Origin: Aphrophora alni
Taxonomy: Eukaryota; Arthropoda; Insecta; Hemiptera; Aphrophoridae
NCBI GenBank assembly: GCA_963513935.1
Contig: OY740772.1
Location: 12,308,098 to 12,372,097, forward strand
Direction: 5' to 3'
DNA: 64,000 bases
Each line of letters opens with the position of its first letter. Positions within the stretch are counted from its first letter, which is position 1. The notes beneath the pieces were generated by a model. It saw nothing but the letters and a program-made list of their open reading frames with translations. It ran no database searches and was not told where the DNA came from. A program made the translations under genes and the position numbers. Shown here piece after piece: positions 1 through 12,140 of the stretch.

Positions 1-312
1 TGTCATTTGTTCTGTTTACTTGAAATAAAGTAGTACTGACTTAATTTGATTTATATCTCAATTTAGAAAAATTATTGGAAAAATTGTAAGTGTTTGTAAT
101 AGTAAATGTTTTCTGATTGTAACATTGAATACATACAAGATATATTTACATATATAATAAATTTATACTTACAAGTACAGTTGAACCACCGATCTTTAAT
201 TATGATTGAATTTGTAACACGGCCTATTAAAGTAATCCTACTTTATAACAGTCGAATTGACTGACCCACTTTTCTTTCCAGTCTGCTTGTATATCCTCTA
301 GTGTTCCACGTA

Positions 313-715
313 CAGTAGAACCCCTCTAATCCGTCACCTTCGGGACTGGAGGCATGGTCGGAACGCAAAAAAAGGTCAGATTATCCGAAAAAAGTCAATA
401 TTTATTACATACTGTATTATATAAAGAGATTTAGAGATTTTTTTTTTAAGTGAAATAAGTGATATATAAACGTTTAAAAGTCTATATATAAACTTTGCGA
501 GTACTATAGCAAATCAATAGAAACAACACGAGAAATGACACAGCACTAAAGCGGAATGACACAGTACTGAAGCGGGAAAGCGATAACAAACCGGAAAGAA
601 TGGTGCCAGACGGGCCGTGAGTCATCGGTAAGTCGGCACAATATCGCGAGCTCAAGCACGGTCGGATTAACCGGAGTAACGGACCACCCGAGGGCGGATT
701 AGAGGGGTTCTACTG
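313..715. mobile_element. pogo/Tigger-type MITE
   Basis: A non-autonomous element with near-perfect terminal inverted repeats: the left end begins CAGTAGAACCCCTCTAATCC and the right end is its reverse complement, closing at 715. TA dinucleotides at 311-312 and 716-717 look like the target duplication typical of Tc1/mariner/pogo elements. The CAGTAGAACC start resembles Tigger/pogo ends. The interior is more GC-rich than its surroundings and has no coding capacity. A second copy of part of the terminal motif lies inside at about 372-384 (GGTCAGATTATCC). The class is inferred from termini only. Confidence 0.85.
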
Positions 716-717
716 TA

Positions 718-1205
718 GCTGCAAACTCAGTGGTTTTCTAACATTTTACATTATTTTCCAACTATTGTCTATGCTCTACTACTTGTATTAAGACTTAGAA
801 TAATTCTAATTTCATGTCCCTAACATTTTATAAACAAATTAATACTGTTAATGTTAATATCTTGGCTCTAATAAACAAAATAAACATGAATTTGGTTGAT
901 ACATCTACAGTGTGGGAGGGTTGGTAGTCCATCATTTATGTTGGTTTAGATTTAAATTTCACTTTTAGTTTATCTGTAAAACCTTCTAATGGTAATAACT
1001 ATATTATCAAAATCTACATCAGATTTATTTAAGGGAATAAATAATTATTATTTCAATTGTTCTAATTTTATTTTTTGTATCTGTAAATTGTGGTTTGACA
1101 AATATCAATTAATTTTGTTAATAAACTCATTTATATGTTCTTCAACGGTACTCATAAGTATTTTTTGTATAACTCTTAAAAGCATGTTATTTATAATTTT
1201 TTAAG

Positions 1206-1242
<37 letters not shown>

Positions 1243-2075
1243 ATAGTTATGATTGTAATTCAATTATGGTTGTTAATGTCAACAAATACTTGAAAAAAAA
1301 TCTATCACTCAAGGAAGGAACTGTGTATCACTTTTAAGATAGATTTAATAGAACTTAATACAGTGTACTTCACAATTTTAATTTGTCAGAAAGGTAGTAC
1401 TATACAAGATGAAAATGTTAATTATGATAAAATGGACAAACAAACCATAGTTTATTAGTTCTGTTTGTATAAAATATATAATGCTTTATCAACGCCAAAC
1501 ACTTCAAGATAAGAATATGAACACATCATTTGTCTCCGCTTCCACAAAAATGTGTATGAATATTTATAGAACTGTAATTAAAATAAATCTATAAAATTGT
1601 TGTAGGTTAGTTGAATTAAACCACAATAATTGTTTTGGCATTTTTCATTTTAATAACACTTTTATGTGGTATATATTATATTATTTGTAAAAGTATACTT
1701 ATTTTAGATTAAACTAGATTACGTATCTGTCAGCAATTCATTAATTGAAAAAGTTTTCTATAGATTTAAATGTGAAAAACAATTGTGGTTATCATCGTCT
1801 TATTAATTAAAAATGGCTACCAGTTTTGGAAATTTATGAATCTATTTACAAATCTTATATAAAATTGCACATTATACAACATGGACACAATATACCAATT
1901 TTTGATATTTAAAATTCAATAATAAATAAATGAAGGTATAATATATTAAACATAGATTGTAAAAATATTTTGTTACAACCTATATACACCGTCCAACTAA
2001 CAGATTCCAACTACATGAGTTTGAACATTTTCTTTTTGTGTTATTTTTTTAATTTTAATGATTAGTTATTTTAAC
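718..2075. other. AT-rich non-coding stretch
   Basis: No coding segment, splice-flanked exon or RNA gene is recognisable. A (TA)n microsatellite of about 15 units lies at 1210-1239. The short ORF at 989-1204 has low-complexity AT-driven composition and no motif. Confidence 0.6.
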
Positions 2076-2765
2076 CTAGTTTATAAATGTCAATACATAG
2101 TTCTGGAAGCGTTTTTGCAAAATTAATAATTTTACTTTTTTGTCAAAAACAAAAAAAAATTGAGTGATATTGGGAAATCCGGAAACAAAAGACATGCACA
2201 TCAACCAGAGCATTTGTATTTTGGTCCCCTTAGGTCTGGCAGGGTTGACCTGTACCAGTTTGACAATGTCGTCACCTATACTAGTGTCTTCTTTTTTTCC
2301 TGGTTCCAAGAAACCAAAGAGCCTTTTTCTCTTGTACTCTATTGACTTGCAATCTATGAGGACATGCTTTGGTGATTCACTTGCCCGCCCACAAATTCGA
2401 CAGTTTTGGTCTTCTTGGAGGAGATTAAATTTGTAAGTGTTCCCTGAAATGACCATGTCCAGTTATGAAAGCAATTACTTGTTTTGAAGTGTTCTTGTTT
2501 AAGCCTGAACAAGGACTCTGTTAAGGATGCTCTTGATTTTTTGATAAGATGTTTGCACATTTTGCTGACAGGAAAGTGCCTGACATTTTCAAATTAGGAT
2601 TTTTCTCTTTACAGTCACGTATTAGCTTAAGCTAGAACAAACTGTATTTCAATTTGGAATATAGTACAGTGACTCCCAAGGTCCGATCTGATATCGAAGT
2701 CAGGTGAGTCAACCATGGCCAAAGTTCCTGATCCCAGATCCCTGGTCCATGAGCGTACCACACCA
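2076..2765 (-). pseudogene. LINE relic: RNase H domain plus C-terminal zinc motif
   Basis: The minus strand carries the 3' part of the polyprotein of a non-LTR retrotransposon with an RNase H domain. In order, from high to low coordinates, one reads an RNase H-like segment containing RSDLGSHCTIFQIEI at about 2,640-2,700, a TGHGHFREHL motif at about 2,420-2,455, and a Cx2Cx8Hx4C zinc motif (CRICGRASESPKHVLIDC) at about 2,345-2,400. This order is typical of RNase H-containing clades (I, R1, LOA and relatives). One frameshift separates the TGHGHF motif from the zinc motif, and several stops lie further up, so the copy is dead. No matching reverse transcriptase is contiguous, so the copy is 5' truncated. 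Clade is not resolved. Confidence 0.75.
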
Positions 2766-2784
2766 GATCACCCATAACATATTT

Positions 2785-3260
2785 ATTTATGTGATCATTG
2801 ATACTTGTTTTTACATGTAATAGATCATATCATTAACTTAAGACTACTCACAATATAGTATGTACCATTATAATTAAGGAGGATTGCAGTAAGGCAATAA
2901 AATGGCAACCACACTAATTTACAGAAACAATAATTACCTCAAATAAAAACGGAACATTAACACAAAATATCAAACTAAAACAATGATGCCAAAATAAGAG
3001 TGCTCCAGCAAGACAGACCTGAATTCAAAATCAATTTAAAAATTCCTCAAAAGAGTAAAAACAGCTATTGAGCAGAAATGAATGAAGAGTTCTTCTGAAC
3101 TGCCCAACTTTGGCAATCGCCCTGATTCTTCTGGCAGTCTGTTAAATAGTCGCATGTTTCAAAGTTTTTGTATGTTGAATGGAATACTTAAACAAATCTT
3201 TGTTTAGTGTGAGTTCCTTGTGTGTGATATCCTTGCTCATGAGTTATTTTTAATGTGTAA
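2785..3260 (-). pseudogene. CR1/Jockey-like LINE 3' end fragment
   Basis: On the minus strand a degenerate reading contains HTRNSHTK-like text followed by NMRLFNRLPEESG at about 3,110-3,170. This resembles the common C-terminus of insect CR1/Jockey-type reverse transcriptases (a TRN motif, then yN-LP). The segment runs down to an ATAAATAAATA tail near 2,790, as expected for a LINE 3' end. Stops and frame changes make it a relic. It is distinct from the RNase H-bearing relic just below it. Confidence 0.4.
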
Positions 3261-4428
3261 AATGGCTTTAAACATAAATATACAGGGAAATGATAATATT
3301 ATAAGATTTTTATTTTACTCAGTTATCCTGAGAGCCGAGAGTTACCATAAAGGGTTTATTAAATACTAAATACACACTCTGTCAGCATGAAATTCTGATG
3401 TAATGTCCAGAACAGAGTTCTTCACAAAGGTGTCAACAATGGTGGAGAGGCCTACTTCAAATAGGCTTCTTCTCCATTTATGTCCACAACTTTTAATCTG
3501 TAAGCATACTTCAGTGCGACTGTTATGACTTCAGAGCTTCTGAAGGCTTCTATTATGCATAGGCAGGAGATTTTCTGAAGACTAGTCAATATATTCTCAT
3601 AGTTAACATAACTTGTATTCAAAACATTTTATTCATTATGAAAAAAATTGGTGAATTATGTGATATGCCAATTGATAAACTCATAACATATCAGTCAGGA
3701 GTCATTCATATTTCTCAATCACATAAAACAATTTTTGGCAGTTGAAGTCGTATTTGTAAGGGATGATTGTTGTAAAAGGCAATAAATAAATGTTAAAAAA
3801 AATTGTAACAATCATTATCATTAATATTCAAGCAATAATAAATTATTAGTATAAATAACTATAACTAAGACATATACATAAATAGGATACAAATTGTTTT
3901 TGCAGCTAAAAGTGGTTTATTTTTAATTAACTATATTTGTTCTCTATACGAAATGTAATTTAATAATAGTCTGTTTTAATTTTTTTTAAATTATGCCCAT
4001 AATTTGAACCCCTGCTTTGTCAACTAAATATCAAGTTTTTCTTCTGTTCCGTTTTGCTTTCTCATTGTAGTAGTCTATAAAAAGTTATGTGATACGTTTA
4101 AAAATCAATGAAGAGTTTTTTTTGTGAATATATCCGTTTTGAAATCCTACGAAGTGGTTTTTGGAATGATGCTTTTTCGTTATCTGTTCTGCTCAAACTC
4201 ATGGACTAAAAATTTGGTATGTAGGCATATTTTTCATATCTTGAAACATTTTTTTCTCAATCAGCTCTCCAATGATTGTGATCAAATTTTTCTCAAGTGA
4301 GCCTTTAAGGAGTTAAATGTAAAATATTAGTATCACTGCAAAAATGCTGCTTTTTGAGTATAAGTAAAAAACTAAAAAATCGACAATAAGCCAATATATA
4401 AAAGATGTCATTTTTTCAATCACTCATC
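3261..4428. other. non-coding, nothing recognised
   Basis: AT-rich sequence without recognisable coding, RNA or transposon termini. The segment 3,400-3,600 could be a further eroded part of the LINE fragment below it, but no motif supports that. Confidence 0.4.
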
Positions 4429-5160
4429 CCCCCCCCCCAAATAAAAACCAAAACTGTTTGCCACCAAAATTGTCAGTTTGATAGTTAGTTGTCTATCAAA
4501 AAGTGAATATGAACCATGGATTCAATCTTTAAAAATATTTTTATGTATTTAAATAACAACATAAATGACTTCACTTGTGCCATAAACACTTCTTCAGGAA
4601 AATCGTATTTGATTAAATTCAAGTTTTAATTACAGCTTGTTGAGATACATTTGTGTTTGTTTTAAATCATTATACCTGAACCGTATTTGTGATTTTTCAC
4701 ACGAGTTTGGGTCATTAATCTTCACATTTCACTTAAATTTGAACGAAATCAATAGAGAGTTGACTTCGATAAATTATATCTTTTATACCAGCTTTATACC
4801 CGATTTTTTTTTTCTTTTGGTATTTTACCGCTAACTCATGAATTAGCATTTTTGGAAAGATGGTGACCTGTACATTTTGTTTAGGATTTTAGAAGCTAGC
4901 AAAATATGATGAAAATCATTAGTGCCTATTTTGCGAAAATCATATTTTGTATTAAGCTATTAAAAAAATGCAAAAAAAAACATTTTAAGAAATGACCAAA
5001 ATATGGCTAATTAGCAAACTTGATCAAAATCAGTCCTTACTTTTGAGTTATAGATCACAGGACATATGACAGACAAAATGTCATATCAAAAATTACTTTT
5101 TTGGACTTAGGAGACCTCAAAAAATCAACATAAATTTTTTGACACATGACATAATATCCC
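4429..5160 (+). repeat. dispersed repeat F4, copy 1
   Basis: Similar sequence recurs at 28,850-29,580 and 60,270-60,590, with a fragment near 32,390-32,600. Shared landmarks are the GTCAGTTTGATAGTTAGTTG / TTGATAGTTGTCAATCAAAAAG stretch, a following TTGTGCCATAAAC-like segment (cf. CCTTGTGTCATAAATTC), then ATTTGATTAAA and TTTTTCACACGAGTTTGGGT (cf. CTTCCACACGGGTTTGATTA). A run of C at 4,429-4,438 sits at its left side. No coding capacity. Possibly a non-autonomous element or an untranslated part of a larger element. Confidence 0.5.
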
Positions 5161-7280
5161 CATCTATACTATGTATATGAGTGAAAGTAAAAATTAGTTA
5201 GTTTGTGTACCCTGGCAGGCAGAGCTTCAGTTTTTAAAAAGTATTTCAACCTAGTAGTATTAATTGAATTATGTAATATTTATAAGGATTTTTTTAAATA
5301 ACTTAAATGTATATAGATTATGAAAATGATGCTGTGAATACTTTAAACTGTGCTTAAATAAAATCTTGTTTACTGATTTTTTTTTGTATATATTGTACGA
5401 GCCATATCCAGAAAATAAATATAATTTTCGTTGGCTTTTACAGACACCATTAGAGCTAGACCAGAGTGTATTTGATCATATTAATTGATTAACTTTAGTC
5501 AAGTTCTTTCTGATTGTGAAATACGGTTTACTCTCCATTTTTATATCCAAGAAATGTCAGACCCGCAGTAATTCATCGACAGATTTGTGAAACTTATGGT
5601 GAAAATGAAATGGTGAGATAGTGGGTGAGGTAATTCAGTGATGGACGATATTCAATGCTTAGCGATATCGTTGTTTTACTTTATTAAAATGCTCAACTGA
5701 GTAATTAGTTCCACTCAAGGTCTGATCATGTAGTTTAGCCAACAGAATGGGATTAGCTACCATACAGTCCAAGAAATTGGTGCCAAGTGACTACCACTCA
5801 TTTCTGTATCTGAAGCAATTCCTAACTGTTACAATAAGTCCTTGTAGATAACATGCTAAAGGGTTATACAGTCCACAAGAAGAAGGAGAATCCTAACTGA
5901 CCTATCATGATAACGATGTAAAAATTGCTGTACTACATTGGTTATTATTACTGGCGGTAGATATGCCCTCTATTGTAAATATACTTTTCTTTTTTTTTAT
6001 GCCGTATTTAATTACCAAAAAGATATTTACTTTCTGGAAATGTTTCAAAGCTACACTTGTATTAAGTTAACTTATTTAGATATTATAATTATATTTTTAT
6101 TCACTTTTTTTAAAGGAAAATATTGTTTTGATCATCAATGTATACCTTGTCATTTTATGTATAGTATAAAATAACTTCAAAGTGATATAATAATACTCAA
6201 AATACTTTTGGCATTATAGTTTATTATAAATAGCACAGTATTGAAAATAATTTAATAATTGTTTTGATTATATTTAAAATTTTAATTTGAAGATGCGATT
6301 ACTACATTGCCGAGAGAAAAGAAATAAAGTTTCAAACTATAAAATGAGAAAGTCAACTAAAAATTCAAAAATCAATTGAAAAAAGTAGATTCAATCTCAA
6401 CAATTTCTAGAGGAAATAAGACTGGAAGTAATTAAGGAATAACCGATGAGACAATATATTATAATCAACTGTAAAGACTAAGTGATGGTCGCTAGAGCTG
6501 AGAATGGAGACTCGATTTACTAACACTTCAACAAATTTCAAAGTTTTTACAAATATTGTTGTGTTTGTGCAGCATTTGTAATATTATTGTACTGCAAAAA
6601 TAGTAAAAGTAAAATAGTATTATTGATTACCGGATGAAATGGTAAAATATATTTATAGTACATTTTTTTTTTAAATTGTAAAAATCTATATTAAGTTAAT
6701 GTATTTTAAATTATGTGTAGGTGTTTTAGTATGTTTTTAATGTAGTGTAATTATATCTCAGAATCTGTACTATGGTAGTAATCATTCAAGTATTATGTGA
6801 AAAGTATTAAAATAAAATTACTATGTTATATTAAAATTAAATTTTTGTGAGCTCTGTTTTTATGTTAATACTCCCTCCGAATTTTGGAAGGATCTGAGGC
6901 AACTCGGTATGAATCCATTGTGGAATATATTATGAAACAACTATAGTTCCACCCAGAACCTTTCCTAGGCGTTTACAAAACCTTTTGGGGGTTTTAGCAA
7001 CTTTAAAGACTTTTGATCCTACAAACACTATTCTGTCATATAAACACCTCATATTTGCACAGAAGTTATTCTGATCTCCTATAGAAGCAAAACAGATATA
7101 CCTAACATAACCTAACCAACCACTTTATTTTTAACTGATATCTCATTGCTCAGTGCCCTGTGAGCAAATCTATTGCCTGCCATATAAGTCATGTTCAGTG
7201 AAAAATACTTTTATTGCTGTAACTAGAACTTTCTCGAACTTGAAGATAATTTAGAATCTCATCTATTTTCTTTCTGATGC
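5161..7280. other. AT-rich non-coding stretch
   Basis: I see no gene, transposon protein or structured repeat here. The 78-aa frame at 5,938-6,174 lacks an upstream context and has AT-driven composition. Confidence 0.5.
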
Positions 7281-7289
7281 ATGGTCAAC

Positions 7290-8010
7290 AAATACAATCA
7301 CTTCAGCTATCGCTTTATTTATATTTATTTACTTATCCGGCACTACAGCTCAGTATTAGCCATAGCCTCCTCCTACAATAACTCTTCTATCCGTTCTGAT
7401 CTCCCACAGCATGTCTCCAGATATTCATTCTTATACTCACAGAAAAATATCTACTTTGTTTAATCGCCCATTTCTTAGCATGTCTTGTATCCTTATGTCT
7501 CTTGTCCTTCCATTCTTGGCCAATATATTGCCTTTAGTATGTGTTCATCAACCATTCTCTCAACATGTCCCAACCAACGCAGTTCATGAACTTTAATCAG
7601 ACGATATCTTCTTGTTCAATATCTCTTCAATTTTACAGTTACTGTGTATATGCCAAACATTTTTCCTGAAAACAGTCTTGTACATTCTTTCAACAATTTT
7701 TCTTTCAAAAATTCTTAGATTCACCAAGTTTGCAAAATATGCTCTGTTCCTCGTCATTATGCTTCTCTGAATTTCCTCAATAATTCGGTTTTTAGTGTTA
7801 CCAACATACCAAGATATACAAAACTACCCACATTTCAAACACAAAAACTGCCACCACAAAATCTTCTATATATTCTCTCCCTTCTCTTATTATCATTCTC
7901 ATGTATCTTCTCTTGCTCTTGTTCATCTTTAACCCCATATTCTTACCTTCATTTTCTTATTCAATAAACATCTGTCTCAAATGCCTCTCATGCTATGCAT
8001 ATTTACTTAT
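7290..8010 (-). pseudogene. RTE/L1-like reverse transcriptase C-terminal relic
   Basis: The minus strand, read across stops and frameshifts, gives the familiar C-terminal part of insect endonuclease-reverse transcriptases. At about 7,700-7,830 it has a YLG-like segment followed by NRIIEEIQRSIMTRNRAYFA. At about 7,640-7,730 it has LRIFERKIVERMYKTVFRKN, and at about 7,540-7,610 a LRWLGHVERM-like stretch. The stretch linking the MTRNRAYFANL and LRIFERKI motifs is shorter than usual, which suggests an internal deletion. Upstream (7,915-7,990) a GLKMNKSKRRYM segment matches the usual GLKIN-KTKYM position. Non-functional. Confidence 0.75.
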
Positions 8011-8099
8011 TAAACCCGGAGACAAAACCTATTAAACAGAGTTTTCATCATCGTCGTTCAAGATATAAAAACCTGAAGAGATAATATAACATTGTACTA

Positions 8100-8700
8100 G
8101 AACCTAATTTTTACATTTTTGTTAAAGGGTCTCCCTCAAGGCCCTTGACTCAATCCCGATCTCCTCCAGGCTTCTGTGGGAATATTTTCAAAATCATTCC
8201 ACTCTTGCCTGTCTTAACATGGTTCACCTACACTGGCCAGAGGTGTTACATTGCCTGCCTGTGTCATTAGCAGATCAACTGCCTATAATGCCATTACAAA
8301 ATGATTGAACACTGTCATTGGCGACACAACTACTCCCAACAAACACTATCTAAACTTGTTAGAGCTTCAAGTGCTTGATTCATAGAAAGAACCTGCTTAA
8401 ATTTGTATTAAGGAAAATGCCCTATGCATGCAATACAAACAGTCCAATGAAACTACCAACACATCCTTCTGAACTGTCAAGGATTGTAGGCTAAGAAAAG
8501 TGGCCTTTTTAGAGCCTCTCACCCAGACAAGGTTGCTGATCCTGACATTGGACTAAAGCTACTAAGCCTCGTTGGAGGTGCAGAAGCAGCCCTGTCCTGT
8601 TAGATTTACTCAGGACCACAATAAGCCTTGGCTGATGTATAGGGGCCTCTAGTCTAACTCCCCTAATATAATATAATCTATGTTTTTTGAATACCAATAT
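8100..8700 (+). pseudogene. possible reverse transcriptase scrap (GLPQG motif)
   Basis: The + strand at 8,128-8,150 reads KGLPQGP, resembling RT motif B (GxPQGSxLSP), followed by an L-NPDLLQ stretch in the place of SP-LFN. Downstream a degenerate segment (to about 8,660) contains HYLNLLELQVLDS and LRTTISLG, which may be eroded RT thumb or C-terminal sequence. No catalytic YADD is visible. It could be a chance match around one motif. Confidence 0.35.
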
Positions 8701-8902
8701 TCTTCATTAAAAAACTGCTACAAAAATGTGATCTTTTTTTAATAATAAAAATAAATAAAAGTTAATAATTTATTGTTTACATATAGATTCCCCCCCCCTG
8801 CCTTCATTATCATATTTACCCCATTTGACTTTTCTTACGTATGTTTACATCTTAAATCGATGTTATGACAAAATTAAACTACACGCCTACTGTAAATAAA
8901 AG

Positions 8903-8904
<2 letters not shown>

Positions 8905-8961
<57 letters not shown>
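8905..8961. repeat. (AT)n microsatellite
   Basis: About 28 uninterrupted AT dinucleotides. Confidence 0.98.
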
Positions 8962-8963
<2 letters not shown>

Positions 8964-9235
8964 GGAATGAGGGGAAGAAACTTCACCACAATGACAAACA
9001 GATCTGTTTGGAAATGCATGGTTTTTTTCGTTTTAAATCTGTAGAGCTATGATCATTGTAGAAAAAATGATAACTACCAAAACAAAATAATTATATTGAA
9101 ATCAAAAAGTAAAATCACACATCATATAGGCTATAACGTGAAATGAAGTTAATTTTACTTAAACGGTATTCATAGTATTATAGGTTTGGTAATCACAAAA
9201 TATTTCAACCTCAGCTTCTTGATCGATCATCACAT

Positions 9236-9830
9236 TTCATGGCCTTGGGAAATCTGTCGGAAATGGCTGCTATTTAAAACAGTTTTTTGTTCATAACTTA
9301 TGTGTTATTCAAATTATAACATACTAAATTCAATCAAATTTGCAGATTTCAATTCTCCATGTAATAATTACCAACCCCAACTCTATAGGATGAAAAAATA
9401 GCAAAGTTATTCTCAAGTCTATAATTTCAAACCCAGACCTCTCAAGAAAATGTGATATTCATATAGTTACGAGATCCGCCAGAACTCTGTCACAGGTACA
9501 AGCATAGCGACTAGAGGCATCTTCATATAGATATACCTTTGAGATTGATACAAGCAAAACGAGTGGAGATTGTTTTATTTAAACATTTACGAGGCATGTT
9601 AGAGCCTAGCTGACATCAAGAAAGTAGTGATATTCACAATTATGGGGTTCAGAAAACCTGTTAAACCAACTTACTCTATATTACATGTACTCTTTGATCA
9701 ATCAAAACAATTTTACATTTCTTAAAAGATCCATGAAACCATTTTTTGGGCATTATTTCATTTAGAGGTTCAGCTAATAATAGATTGTATAATGGGGTTG
9801 GGTAAGTACCATGATGGCCCCATCAATTTG
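9236..9830 (+). repeat. dispersed repeat F1, copy A
   Basis: Recognised because the same landmarks recur in the same order at 35,690-36,330, 41,600-42,130 and 61,560-62,040. They are GGCTGCTATTTAAAACA then TTGTTCATA; ACCAACCCCAACTCTA then ATAGCAAAGTTATT; ACGAGATCCGCC; and GAGTGGAGATTGTTTT, GTAGTGATATTCACAATTA and GTATAATGGGG then GTAAGTACC. The last part (about 9,705-9,830) aligns with the 120-bp satellite unit at 37.6-38.6 kb. No ORF. Orientation is assigned arbitrarily. Confidence 0.65.
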
Positions 9831-10198
9831 TTTTATTGTTTACATGACCTAATAATGGTTTAACAGATGTAGTTAATAACAGACAGTTTAATCAAAATTA
9901 ATAAAATTTGTTACAGGAAAAAATAATAATGAGGCTAGTTATCATTCTGCTTTTTTCTCATTTTCTACTTTCTCCATTTTCTCATATACCTCCATTTTGT
10001 AGAATATTTATAAAATGGAGGTTTGCGGATAGAAAGTACGAAATGGGAAGAAAGCAGAATGACAACAAGGTTCATTATTATTTTTTCTTGTAAGTAACAA
10101 ATTTTATTATTTTGGATTAAAAATTTGTGTTATTTATTGGATTAAATGTCTGCAACATCATGACAAAAATGATTTATGGAGCCATTTTACAGTATTAC
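9803..10198. repeat. foldback (long inverted repeat) element
   Basis: The two halves are inverted copies folding about 10,005. The innermost arms are CCTCCATTTT (9,989-9,998) and AAAATGGAGG (10,012-10,021). Arms stay highly similar out to about 9,900 and 10,108, where AATAAAATTTGTTAC faces GTAACAAATTTTATT with a 4-base indel nearby. They remain recognisable with gaps to about 9,803 and 10,198 (ATGGCCCCAT versus ATGGCTCCAT). The 61-aa frame at 9,908-10,093 is a by-product of the hairpin and not a gene. The left arm overlaps the end of F1 copy A. Confidence 0.8.
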
Positions 10199-11050
10199 TA
10201 TTTTCTTATAATTTAAAAAAATTAATGCATCAGTCAGAAATTTGTCTGCAAACATACATTTTACTTGAGTACAATTTTCAACCATTGCTAGCCTTGTCAT
10301 CTTACAACTAATTGATGGATTTTCTTCTTCTTCTTGATCAAGAGTTCCTAGCTGAGATGCCGATATCTCAACGTCTCTCATGGACGTGTTTCCCTATTTT
10401 GTAGCGTTGTCAATAGAATGAACCTCCTGTGGTGTTCTCTCCCCTTTTGATCCTTAATTCTCCGCAACAAATTTGCCATCACTTACACACTGCAAGGGAG
10501 ATGGTTCAATTAAATCCTGGTCATTATTATACATTTTGCCAACAGATGAGCCAATAAGGTGGAATCGGGACAGATATTTGTCTGTGACTAGATGATCTTG
10601 TAGATAAAGAGGTCTCTTGGAGATTTGAAAGAGGTGACGTCATGTGTTCTATTATTCCCATCTACTTGCCCATTTGGCATTGAAGTAAGAGCTGTTGTCA
10701 GATATGGAGGGATTGCATTAGATCTGCCCTTAAACCCAGTCTAGATGCGCTTTCTGCTATACTTACAATCTTCAAACAGTTTATGGATTTCTTTGGTCTG
10801 AAAGTAATAATCAGTAGGCCTATACAGCAGAGCGATTTGGAATAAGCAAAAATGCGTAATTTTTCGGGGTTTGAAAAATTATACTCAATTTAAGTAAGTC
10901 CTGACAAAAACTTTAAGATAAGGTGCTCTTCAGTTTCCTCTTGCATGCCATATTTCTTCCCACTGAATATCTTCATCTTGTGCGAGACTAGTGTGATTTT
11001 CTCATCCTTAAACTTGAGATACGCTTCCACGTATTTTCATTTTCATTCTG
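10199..11050 (-). other. decayed coding-like segment, unidentified
   Basis: The minus strand of 10,190-10,600 reads largely open in one frame with two stops. It includes YNNDQDLIEPSPLQCVSD, then, after a break, MRDVEISASQLGTLDQEEEE and an open end at 10,187. Minus-strand 10,930-11,050 is similarly open (KFKDEKITLVSHKMKIFSGK). The amino-acid composition is less AT-driven than in neighbouring chance ORFs, suggesting a processed pseudogene or a transposon protein. I do not recognise the family. It may be chance. Confidence 0.25.
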
Positions 11051-11289
11051 AGCCCAAATGCTGATGACTTGCATAGCCAGCCTCTTGCATATACTATAGA
11101 TGAGCTCAAGTCAGAAATCCAGCAAAAAAATAGTTGTTTTCCCCAGACAAGATGTAATTTTAAAATAATTACAAACTAACTACTTTGCTTTGAATTCGTT
11201 AGAACTCAGAACATTCAAAACGGCCTCAGTGTTATTATAATCCTTGTTTCTATAAACAATTATTTTCACTTACTGTTTATAGTATTCTG

Positions 11290-12140
11290 TTAGTTACTGT
11301 TGTATTATTATACGACGACAGTTTTGGCTATTCAGCCATTATCAAGTTTTTTAAAATGTTGACAGGATAGTCCTTTGTCAATTATTAAATACAAACACTT
11401 ATTAATGCACAGCAACACAAGAAACATATACAAAATACACACACAAATACACTTATTTATGTTTGATCTGCCAGGCCCAACATTTCGATAAGTACTGCGG
11501 ACACTAGTCGATTGAGGGGTTGCTCATCTTTAGTAGATTGTCATATAATGCGTTAGAATTGAAATTGAATTTTTCATTCAGTAGTATGTTACTCTTATTT
11601 TAAAAATTCCTATATATGAAATAGTAGGGGTATAAAAATGGTGTCATTTTCCGCCTTGTCTTTAATTTATTTTCTAATCAAAAAACAGAAACAGAGAGAA
11701 AATAAACACTCAGTTGTAGAAAATAATCTATATCAACCCCCATAAACACTGCATTGATTAAATTTCTTATTTCCAGTTTACTTCTTTTTATAGTTTTAAA
11801 CTGGATACCCCCCAATTTTTACTTCTAACTCTGATTGATGTTCATGTAACTTCAACTTGTTTATGTCCCTTTTCAATGTATATTTCCAATGCTTCTGAAC
11901 CTGTATGTCAAATGGTCATATGGACCGACCAAAATGGTAAAGGATTTTATAAACAACATCCGTTTCCATACTTTTTTTTTAGGCCTTTGTCAAAACTTTT
12001 TCAAAGTCCACCCTAACATGAAAGCCGTTCTAATGTTAAATTTCTAAAATTAAATCTAGATTTTTTTCTAATAAACCTCCTATATATGGAATGGATACTG
12101 TGGCAACAGGTTTTACACTAGTTTCCATAACGGTTGTTTT
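11290..12140 (-). pseudogene. Penelope-like element relic (GIY-YIG end)
   Basis: Minus strand. At about 12,060-12,110 it reads VATVSIPYIGGLLEKNLDLI, matching the conserved P-Y-[IV]-GGL-EK segment that precedes the GIY-YIG endonuclease of Penelope-like elements. At about 11,800-11,970 comes VVYKI, FGRSI and then QKHWKYTLKRDINKLKLHEH, in the position of the GVYKI-CG-YIG-T-R-EH region. It is followed by KLEIRNLI resembling the R-IREA-EI helix. The tail (11,290-11,350) contains TTGATAATGGCTGAATAGCC and a CGTCG-containing end, a signature shared with the foldback elements at 26.6, 27.7 and 33.1 kb. Stops and frameshifts are present, so the copy is dead. Confidence 0.55.

Noticed and set aside
2160..2436. 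Two overlapping + strand ORFs
   Set aside because: Shadows of the minus-strand RNase H/zinc-motif relic.
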